Shown here: positions 8,685 through 15,543 of the stretch, one piece after another
Position numbering within the stretch: position 1 is the stretch's first letter
Layout of the letters: the number at the start of each line of letters is the position of its first letter
Origin: UBA8437 sp003445035
GTDB lineage: Bacteria; Planctomycetota; Planctomycetia; Planctomycetales; Planctomycetaceae
NCBI GenBank assembly: GCA_937901285.1
Contig: CALCHI010000039.1
Coordinates: 1 to 42,957 of the forward strand
Direction: 5' to 3'
Length of the DNA stretch: 42,957 nucleotides
The notes under the pieces: model-generated
Seen by the model: the letters and a program-made list of their open reading frames with translations, nothing else
Database searches by the model: none
What the model was told of the DNA's origin: nothing
Translations under genes and position numbers: made by a program

Positions 8685-9551
8685 ATGACCACCTCCACAC
8701 CGCGAATGATCATCCGCACACAGGTCCTGCTGGCCCTGGCTTTCCTGTTGGCCGCGCCATCCCTCCTGTCCGCCCAGGGACTGATCTGGTCTCTGCCCGA
8801 ACAGGAGGGCACGTGGGTGCGTTATGAAGGGGAATACAAGCAGGTCGAGTTCCGTCCGGGCGACGCCACCGGCGACAAGACCTTCAACTGGCGACGGAAC
8901 GTGACGATCAAGTCGCTGGTGACACCCGCCGAACACAAGAGAGCGATGTACCGTGGCAAGCAGGAGAACTGCCGGTGGATCGAAATCAAGGTCGAGACGG
9001 GCAAGCCCGGCGAACAGGGTCTCGACACCGGGCCCGGTGGAGCCAGGCTCTACAAGGTGCTGATCCCCGAGGCCCGGATCTTCGGCACACTGATCAACAA
9101 CAACAGCGTCGACGCCGACGGGATTCCCGTATCGTTCCTGCCGATCATCCGGGGCTACCGCAAGCTGGGCAACCGCAAGGAAGAACCGATCAAGACGAAG
9201 GTCCTGCAGATCTACCCGGCCATCTCGCTGCTGAAACACTACAAGGCGTTTCGTCCCGAAACGGGGCAGCCCGAGGACCCGGAACTCGACGCCCTGGGAG
9301 CGGTCAACGCAATCAAGTGGCTCGGTGGCGAGACACTACAGAGCCGGGTCAGCCGCTCGGACCACTCCTCGACAATCTGGCTCAGCCGCGAGGTGCCCTT
9401 CGGACTGGCCCGCTGGAACGTCAAGATCACGCGATCCAAGAAACGCCAGACCGATCCGAGAGAGAAGTTCGCGAAGCGAACCGAGACAACCGTCGAGATG
9501 AAGGCGGTGGCGGTCGGGACCGACGCGAAGAGCGAACTGGCCGTGCAGTAG
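8685..9551 (+). CDS. secreted protein of unknown function
   Basis: I do not recognise a named family. The 288-residue product starts with a clear signal peptide (IIRTQVLLALAFLLAAPSLLSA, cleavage probably after SAQ). The rest is a mixed, probably beta-rich soluble domain with conserved-looking stretches such as GTWVRYEGEYKQVEFRPGD, NCRWIEIKVETGKPGEQG and GLARWNVKITRSKK. This suggests one periplasmic domain that senses or binds something rather than an enzyme: no catalytic motif or metal site is apparent. ATG 8685 has GAGG ten bases upstream; ATG 8706 is an alternative that still keeps the signal peptide. The reading frame is open further upstream to 8523, but that extension lies before the ribosome-binding site and has no signal-peptide logic. 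The gene converges on the next with a 9-base gap. Confidence 0.75.
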   Translation: MTTSTPRMIIRTQVLLALAFLLAAPSLLSAQGLIWSLPEQEGTWVRYEGEYKQVEFRPGDATGDKTFNWRRNVTIKSLVTPAEHKRAMYRGKQENCRWIEIKVETGKPGEQGLDTGPGGARLYKVLIPEARIFGTLINNNSVDADGIPVSFLPIIRGYRKLGNRKEEPIKTKVLQIYPAISLLKHYKAFRPETGQPEDPELDALGAVNAIKWLGGETLQSRVSRSDHSSTIWLSREVPFGLARWNVKITRSKKRQTDPREKFAKRTETTVEMKAVAVGTDAKSELAVQ

Positions 9552-9560
9552 GCGAACCTA

Positions 9561-10532
9561 TCAGGAAGCCTTCGATTTGCGATCTCTCCAGGGATCCTTC
9601 AGTTCGCCGACGTACTTCTTCAAGAACCCGACGATCACGTTCTCGACCCCGAGCTGTTTGCCCAGCAGGTCGGTCCCCTGCAACTGCACCGGGAAGGGGT
9701 TCATCCAGTTGACGCGCTTGCTGGCGTCCTTGGAGATCGGCTTGAGGTAGTTGTAGACCTGGTTGGCATTCTTCAGCGGACCCTTCGCCTTGCGGTTGCC
9801 GACACAGATCAAAAAGGCGACCCTGCCCTTGAGGAACTTCATCGAACGATTGATGGTCAACCCGGGCAGGCTTCCCTGGGGACTCAACAACACCAACGCC
9901 CTGACATCCTGGCCACGGGGGGTCTGAGCAGCCACGGTGGGTGCGTCGCGGTGAGGCTTCTTGGCCCAGTCGTTGGCAGCGAAGACCACCGCCAGCGGGC
10001 CGCTCATTTCCGCCCCGACCACCGCCATCTTCCGCATGTTCAAACGCTTCTTCTGGTGCTCGGCGTAGACGAACTTCTTGATCGCCTCCATGTCGCTGGT
10101 GATCATCCGGCCGTAGTCACCCTTGGTCAGGTTGGTGGTCGTACCCTTCTTGCGGCCCTTCTTCTTGCCGGACTTGACGGCCCCCACCGTCGGCTTGCTC
10201 TGGCCGTGCTTTCGCAGGTCGGCGGCGATCACGGCAAAACCCTGGCTCTGCAGGCTCTCGGCCAGACCTCCCTTGCGGGTCCAGATCAGCCGGCTGCCTC
10301 CCTTGGTGTGCAACAGCACCACGACCGCCGCGTTCTCCTTCAGCCGAGACGGGTAATAGGTCATGTGAATCGGCCAGTTGTCTCTGACACTGGCAAGCGT
10401 GTGGTCCTCCTTGGCCGTCGACTTGCGGGCCTGCTGAGCCAGCAACGTCCCGGAATTGAACAGGACAGACACCACGACCAGCCACGCAGCCAATCGCCCA
10501 CCCCCGCGGATCCGAAGAGATTCTGTAGACAT
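9561..10532 (-). CDS. exported alpha/beta-hydrolase-like protein lacking the nucleophile
   Basis: A 323-residue exported protein (signal peptide about 10-33, ending SGTLLAQ). The body follows the alpha/beta-hydrolase pattern: a strand and oxyanion-loop region VVLLHTKGGSRLIW (about 71-84), AADLRKHGQS (about 103-112, compare DxRGHGxS of lipases) and the nucleophile-elbow position VVGAEMSGPLAVVFA (about 171-185). There the expected G-x-S-x-G reads G-A-E-M-S, so the nucleophile position is Glu175. A Lys/Gly-rich insert (about 120-138) precedes that strand. It may therefore be a non-catalytic binding protein, or use another residue. ATG 10532 has GAGGA about nine bases upstream; a codon nine residues earlier is an unlikely start. 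It is divergent from bioD. Confidence 0.75.
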   Translation of the reverse strand: MSTESLRIRGGGRLAAWLVVVSVLFNSGTLLAQQARKSTAKEDHTLASVRDNWPIHMTYYPSRLKENAAVVVLLHTKGGSRLIWTRKGGLAESLQSQGFAVIAADLRKHGQSKPTVGAVKSGKKKGRKKGTTTNLTKGDYGRMITSDMEAIKKFVYAEHQKKRLNMRKMAVVGAEMSGPLAVVFAANDWAKKPHRDAPTVAAQTPRGQDVRALVLLSPQGSLPGLTINRSMKFLKGRVAFLICVGNRKAKGPLKNANQVYNYLKPISKDASKRVNWMNPFPVQLQGTDLLGKQLGVENVIVGFLKKYVGELKDPWRDRKSKAS

Positions 10533-10651
10533 GCCGAAGGTCCTCGTAGACCGTTCCAAATCGGGACACGCAACCCCACAGGTTTGACAGCCGTGCAGAT
10601 TTCAGTCTATGCCAATGACGGAAACCGGTCAATTAGGAGTGGGATTCTACG

Positions 10652-11338
10652 ATGCAGGGGCTGTTTTTTACCGGAACCGATACCGGTATCGGCAAAACAT
10701 GGGTCACTTCAATAGCTGCACGACACCTGTCGGCACAAGGGGTCGCCGTGGGTGCCTACAAGCCGACGGCCAGCGGAGTCGAAGACGGGCGGTGGGCCGA
10801 TGTCGTGGCACTGGGTGAAGCGGTGGGTGGAGGATTCCCTGAGGAGCGAATTTGTCCGCAGCGTTTCGCTGCCCCGCTGGCCCCTCCCGAAGCGGCCCGG
10901 CAGGAGAACCGCACGGTCGACCCGGTGCTGTTGAGGACCGGAACCGAGTGGTGGGAAAAGCAGGTCGAGGTCCTGTTGGTCGAAGGCGTCGGCGGATTGC
11001 TGTGCCCACTGACGGACACCGAGACGATCGTCGACCTGGCGGCGGACCTGGCCTGGCCATTGGTGATCGTTGCCCGAAACAGCCTGGGGACAATCAATCA
11101 CACGCTGTTGACCATCGACGCGGCCCGCAACCGGGACCTGCAGATCGCCGGCGTGGTACTCAACCAGCCCGATCCACTCGACCCGTTGGATCGCTCGCTG
11201 GAAACCAACGCCCGGGCCATTGAACACTACGGCAACGTCGATGTGCTGGGGCATGTCGTTCACGGAGAACGCGACTTGCGTCCGTCCGATGGCACCGCGA
11301 CAATCGACTGGTCCGAACTGGCCGGGTGTCGGACCTAG
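10652..11338 (+). CDS. bioD: dethiobiotin synthetase
   Basis: ATP-dependent ligase that closes the ureido ring of biotin by adding CO2 to 7,8-diaminopelargonate; cytoplasmic. The 228-residue product starts MQGLFFTGTDTGIGKT, with the P-loop at residues 7-16, followed by the substrate Lys in AYKPTASG (K37), LLVEGVGGLLCPL (the conserved Glu-Gly-x-Gly-Gly) and VARNSLGTINHTLLT. Length and motif order match the family. AGGAG lies about twelve bases before the ATG. No other bio gene is adjacent: the neighbours are a divergent hydrolase-like gene and a zinc-ribbon membrane protein 91 bases downstream. Biotin genes are therefore dispersed in this genome or lie outside the window. Confidence 0.93.
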   Translation: MQGLFFTGTDTGIGKTWVTSIAARHLSAQGVAVGAYKPTASGVEDGRWADVVALGEAVGGGFPEERICPQRFAAPLAPPEAARQENRTVDPVLLRTGTEWWEKQVEVLLVEGVGGLLCPLTDTETIVDLAADLAWPLVIVARNSLGTINHTLLTIDAARNRDLQIAGVVLNQPDPLDPLDRSLETNARAIEHYGNVDVLGHVVHGERDLRPSDGTATIDWSELAGCRT

Positions 11339-11429
11339 CCAGATTTTTCGGCGTTTTTCGGAGCGGGCGGCGCGGCCGGGAGCTCGCGCTCAACGGTTTC
11401 AGGTCCCCAACCCATCTGACATCACCACA

Positions 11430-12650
11430 ATGTCTCTCGAAGTTGCCTGCGGAGCATGCCAGGGCCGACTGGTGGTCGAGACCCCCGGTGTTGTCGTCGC
11501 CTGCCCCCACTGTGGACACCACCTGACAACTCCAGATTTCCCGATCGAGACATCCGACGACACCCTGATCACCTCGCCCGACTCACCCATCGACACGGAT
11601 CCCTCTGAAGCCGCGGCCTCCAGCAGCATCTTTGACGAGACACCCGTCAACCCGGACGACTTCAGTGCAACCGAAGCACTCTCCAACGTGCTTCTGCCGG
11701 ACCCACTGGAGAGCCCGACGCAACTCGACCCGGCACCCGAGACTGTGGAACCCGAGCCGATCGCTTCGGAGCCCGAGGCGGTTTCTTCGGAGGCGGAACC
11801 CGCCCTGTCGAAACCCGGGCTGGACCCGCCAGAAACGGGACCCGTCTTCCTGGAGCCGGAACCGGCCGGGGCGGATGAGCCAACCGATGAGCGGGTGAGT
11901 CGGCTGAGGCGAAACGACACGGTCTCGAAGAAGGCCTTCCTCCTGCTGCTCAGCTACGCCAGTGCTGCCACCCTGGCGTGCTTCTGGTTGTTCTACCAGT
12001 TGCAGAACGCTCCGCTGAACAACCTCGAACGACTGCCCGATCCGGTGGAATCCGCGGCAGCTGGCGGACAGAGGCTGACACTGGTCGCCGTCAACAGTCC
12101 GATGCCGACCGGCCACACGCTGGCCCTGGGCCAAAGACAGAAATTCGGTCACATCCATGTGACCCCGCTCAAAGTCAGCCGCGAGCCACTGGAGTTTGAA
12201 CCGTTCCAACGACTCGGCACCGGAGGCACTCGCGAATCGATCGGGCCGGTCCTGAAGTTGTGGCTGAAACTCGAAAACGCCTCCGGCGACCAGAAAATCG
12301 CACCCCTGGACCGCACGTTGATGCTGTCGCGGCTGTACGACAACGACCGGATCTTAGCCAACAACTTCGTCCGGCCCGTCAGCGACACCAACTGCACGCT
12401 GTTGCACGACAACCCAAAAGACGGCAACTGGAACTGGAAAGGCCAGGCCTCCGACGGTCTCCAGGGCAAGGTGCTGAAGCCGGGCGAGTCGTTCAAGACG
12501 TATGTGCCGACCGGCGCCGATGGACTGGCCAACCTGACCGGTCCCCTGCTCTGGCGAGTCCACATCCGCAAGGGATTCAGCGATTCCGGCCGGGGAGTGA
12601 CCACGATCTTCGAGGTCGCGTTCGACAGTTCACAGATCGAAGGCGAATGA
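11430..12650 (+). CDS. zinc-ribbon, single-pass membrane protein
   Basis: Architecture in the 406-residue product: an N-terminal zinc ribbon with two CxxC pairs (C7/C10 in ACGACQG and C25/C28 in ACPHCGHH), a long acidic, Pro/Glu/Ser-rich linker (about 35-165), one transmembrane helix (about 167-193, KKAFLLLLSYASAATLACFW) and a C-terminal extracytoplasmic domain of about 210 residues with no catalytic motif I recognise. The basic residues before the helix (RLRRNDTVSKK) put the ribbon in the cytoplasm. Proteins of this layout are frequent in planctomycetes. ATG 11430 is chosen because the zinc ribbon begins directly after it; the frame is open upstream into bioD but the extra 70 residues look like noise. 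The role is unknown; a link between cytoplasm and periplasm is inferred from topology. Confidence 0.8.
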   Translation: MSLEVACGACQGRLVVETPGVVVACPHCGHHLTTPDFPIETSDDTLITSPDSPIDTDPSEAAASSSIFDETPVNPDDFSATEALSNVLLPDPLESPTQLDPAPETVEPEPIASEPEAVSSEAEPALSKPGLDPPETGPVFLEPEPAGADEPTDERVSRLRRNDTVSKKAFLLLLSYASAATLACFWLFYQLQNAPLNNLERLPDPVESAAAGGQRLTLVAVNSPMPTGHTLALGQRQKFGHIHVTPLKVSREPLEFEPFQRLGTGGTRESIGPVLKLWLKLENASGDQKIAPLDRTLMLSRLYDNDRILANNFVRPVSDTNCTLLHDNPKDGNWNWKGQASDGLQGKVLKPGESFKTYVPTGADGLANLTGPLLWRVHIRKGFSDSGRGVTTIFEVAFDSSQIEGE

Positions 12651-12669
12651 TCCGGGTGCCGTTGTCCGT

Positions 12670-14502
12670 CTAGGCCGCGCGGCCCAGTTGTCTCGCCTGG
12701 GCGGCCGACGTGTCGACGGTCAACTCGATGCGGAACTCCCATCGCCCCGCCTCATCGGCCTGGAAATTCCAGTGTGGCACGATCAGCTCGGTGGCCGCAC
12801 CCCGCACCCGCCACGCCGGTGCGGCAGGAGACCACCCCAGTGACCAGTCGACACCCGTCTGCTCTTCGATCAGTCCCATCCAGTCACCGTCGGGCAGTTC
12901 GTTGATCGATTCCAGGTCGTGGCGTCGGCCCTGGCGATCGTAGCCGTAGCAATCGTCTTTCGAGCCGGTTCCCAGCGGCATCTCGATCGCCAGGTGGTGG
13001 TACGTACGGGGTTCGAGGCCCGCCACGCACCCCTCGAACAACAACCGCCTGCCCTCGCCGGCTTCCATCCCGATCCGCCAGTCCATCCGTGGTCCGTCAG
13101 CCTCTTCGTCCGATTCCCAGATCAACCAGGCCGATCCTCCGGGACGTGCCAAGGTGATTTGCCCCACCCGGGGGGCCACCGAAACCAGCCGACTGGATCC
13201 GTCGATGAAATTCTCACGGTCTGACCCGGGTTTCAGCAACCATGCGGGTGGTCCGCCGGACGTACCGTCTCCGGCATGCCCGGTCAACAACGGCAACGAC
13301 AAACCGATATCTCGCAGCTCCAGTTCGTGCAAACCACGTCCGACCACAGGGTCAATCCAGGCCGTCAAACGCTCACTCTGCAGCATCACCTCGGTCCGTC
13401 CTTCGAGGCTGAAGTCGGCAGCCGTCACATCAACCCACCCCGCCTGGCGATCGTCGAGCCGATCGGCCAGTCGCTCGGCCTCGAGCAACAACCGTCTCGC
13501 TTCGGCCAGCGCCTCGGGCCGCGGCACCCCGCTCGATTCCGATGCCGCGGCACCCTGGGCCCGATACAGTCCCCACCGGGCCGCACGGTGTGCCGGATCC
13601 AGAAGATCCCGGGACGCCCCGGACCGGTCAATCCTCCGACTGACACCCAGCAAGCGTGCGTGAAGATTCGAGGCGACCGGGTCGCGGTCTCGCTCCAATC
13701 GCCAAAGGCCACCGGTTTTTCCGACCTCCGGCAGGCTGTAACGACCGCGGGACTCTGTCTGCTCCAGTGCGGCCGACGGAGTCACCAGGTCCCAGTCGAC
13801 CCCGGCGGACAGCCACTTCAACAGCCTCACCAGGGGACGACCACTCGGCCGGTCACCACCCCACAGCATTGCCACGACCACCGGGCCACCATCGAGTTGA
13901 TGGTGATTCGTTTCGAACCGGCCGGGCAGATCATCCACCCGGCCATCGGCCATCAGTTCCGCGAGGGTCTCGTCGGCCGGCAGCACGCCCAGCAGTCGAC
14001 CGTCGGATTCGGTGTAGAACCATCCCGACCGAATCGAGCGCCGCGAGCGACTTTTCGCCGTCGGATCCGGCAACAGGATGACGGACTCCAGCCCCGCCTC
14101 AACCAAATCGTCGGCCATCGTCGGTTCCCAGACCTGGTGAGGCACCCAGCCGCAGGTGGGTCGCACGCCCCAGCGGGTCTCCAACCAATCGCCTTGAGCA
14201 ATCACCTGGCCGATCCGGTCCCGGCCGGGCACGGCGGCCAACACCACGTCGCAGGCCGGTCCTCCCAGTGGTTCGATCTGCCCCGTCCCGATCAGCTCAC
14301 CGACTCGCGATGCCACTTCGGGGTGCCGACGGTCGAGCTGTTCCCAGACGGGGACACCGGCCGAGAACGCGAGAGACAACTGGGGAAACGAATCGAACTG
14401 TTCGAGCAGCGGCAGCAGTCCATCGGCGACCAGCGCATCGACAGTCTCGGCGGGACGGCCCACCGGCGCGACCACTCGAACGGCGATCACCAACCGCACC
14501 AT
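12670..14502 (-). CDS. GH57-like protein (4-alpha-glucanotransferase fold) without catalytic residues
   Basis: The 610-residue product aligns along its length with GH57 4-alpha-glucanotransferases of the Thermococcus type: catalytic-barrel-like region (about 1-280), a shortened DUF1925 helical region (about 285-370) and a DUF1926-like beta-sandwich (about 375-610). Shared landmarks include LAFSAGVPVWEQL, GTGQIEPLGGPACDVVLAAVP and GWVPHQVWEPTMADDLVEAGL. The active-site residues are replaced: the HxHQP motif is RVVAP here, the nucleophile position (E123 in T. litoralis) is His122, and the acid/base position (D214) falls in LWGGDRP with Gly. Activity as a transferase is therefore unlikely; a glycan-binding or regulatory role is inference. 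AGGAG lies about ten bases before ATG 14502, preferred over the GTG one codon upstream. It is 120 bases downstream of the aldo/keto reductase gene. Confidence 0.72.
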   Translation of the reverse strand: MVRLVIAVRVVAPVGRPAETVDALVADGLLPLLEQFDSFPQLSLAFSAGVPVWEQLDRRHPEVASRVGELIGTGQIEPLGGPACDVVLAAVPGRDRIGQVIAQGDWLETRWGVRPTCGWVPHQVWEPTMADDLVEAGLESVILLPDPTAKSRSRRSIRSGWFYTESDGRLLGVLPADETLAELMADGRVDDLPGRFETNHHQLDGGPVVVAMLWGGDRPSGRPLVRLLKWLSAGVDWDLVTPSAALEQTESRGRYSLPEVGKTGGLWRLERDRDPVASNLHARLLGVSRRIDRSGASRDLLDPAHRAARWGLYRAQGAAASESSGVPRPEALAEARRLLLEAERLADRLDDRQAGWVDVTAADFSLEGRTEVMLQSERLTAWIDPVVGRGLHELELRDIGLSLPLLTGHAGDGTSGGPPAWLLKPGSDRENFIDGSSRLVSVAPRVGQITLARPGGSAWLIWESDEEADGPRMDWRIGMEAGEGRRLLFEGCVAGLEPRTYHHLAIEMPLGTGSKDDCYGYDRQGRRHDLESINELPDGDWMGLIEEQTGVDWSLGWSPAAPAWRVRGAATELIVPHWNFQADEAGRWEFRIELTVDTSAAQARQLGRAA

Positions 14503-14625
14503 CACCCTCTGCTCCTGAATCCTCGCCTGATGACGACGTCCACGGAGCGCGGAAGATATCGGCCGATCTCACTTCGATCAAGATGACTCTGGCCATACGC
14601 TCGAGTCCGGTCCGCGACCACCGGT

Positions 14626-15534
14626 TCACCCGGAGGTGGAAGTGTCCGCCAGGCTTCTGATCCGGCCAATGATTTCGGCCTGCAGGTCCTCGGCCAACGG
14701 CCCGCGGTCGAGGGCGCGGATGTTTTCGGCAAGGTGCTCCGGATCACAGGTGCCGACGATGATGGTGTGAGCGTGCGGATGCGACAGGGTCTGTCGCAGT
14801 ATCAACTCGGCTCGCGACATGTCATCGTCAAGCAATTCGTCCAGCCCGGCTCGTTCCCAGACGGAGTCGAGTGCGGGACGCCGGATCACCGCGTCGGGGC
14901 CTCCGTGAGCGATCCCGCCCCGGACAATGATCCCCGCTCCGGTCTCGGCAGCTCGCGTGATCCCGTCATGGTGTTCGGGTGCCAGGCACGAATAGGGAAC
15001 CTGGAAGGTATCGAAGACTCCCAGATCGATCAGCGCCGGCAAATCGGGCAACTTGCTGGAGGACCCGATGTGCCGCACAACGCCCTGGTCACGGAAACCT
15101 CGCAGCAGATCGATCAGTCCGGCCCGCACGAGCGTCTCCGCATCTCCACCGTGGAACTGCAGGATATCGATCGTGTCGGTCTGCAACCGGTTCAGACTGG
15201 TCTCGATGTTCCGCTCGATCACTTCCTTCGACCAGACGTGATCCAGTTCCAGGTGATCGTCGCACTGGGTGTAGACACACCCGCACTTGGTGGCCAGGTG
15301 GAATTCGCTGCGTCTCGAGCTGATGTACCGCCCGATGCGTTCTTCACTGATCCCGTAGTCGGGTGACGTGTCGATGAAGTTGATGCCGGCATCGAGCACG
15401 GCATTGAGCATCATCTCGGCCGTCGGATCATCGATCGTCCGGACACCCCACGTCCTCGGGCCGCGCAGTCCCATGCTGCCGTAGCCCAGGCGGGTGACGT
15501 CGAGGCCGGTGTGGCCAAGCGGCTGGCGGAACAT
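14626..15534 (-). CDS. aldo/keto reductase
   Basis: NAD(P)H-dependent oxidoreductase of the TIM-barrel aldo/keto reductase superfamily, 302 residues. The catalytic tetrad is complete: D55 and Y60 in FIDTSPDYGISEERIG, K83 in LATKCG and H128 in DILQFHGG. The N-terminus (PLGHTGLDVTRLGYGSMGL) and the late SHPHAHTIIVGTCDPEHLAENI cofactor-binding segment fit the bacterial family close to general stress protein 69-type reductases. No signal peptide or iron-sulfur ferredoxin extension is present, so it should be cytoplasmic. The substrate cannot be read from sequence. It starts nine bases after the stop of the DUF1549/DUF1553 gene and is very likely in the same operon. Confidence 0.9.
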   Translation of the reverse strand: MFRQPLGHTGLDVTRLGYGSMGLRGPRTWGVRTIDDPTAEMMLNAVLDAGINFIDTSPDYGISEERIGRYISSRRSEFHLATKCGCVYTQCDDHLELDHVWSKEVIERNIETSLNRLQTDTIDILQFHGGDAETLVRAGLIDLLRGFRDQGVVRHIGSSSKLPDLPALIDLGVFDTFQVPYSCLAPEHHDGITRAAETGAGIIVRGGIAHGGPDAVIRRPALDSVWERAGLDELLDDDMSRAELILRQTLSHPHAHTIIVGTCDPEHLAENIRALDRGPLAEDLQAEIIGRIRSLADTSTSG

Positions 15535-15543
15535 CTGCCCGCA

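Noticed and set aside
11220..11429. Upstream extension of the zinc-ribbon protein into bioD.
   Set aside because: The extra 70 residues overlap bioD, have no family character, and the zinc ribbon begins right after ATG 11430.
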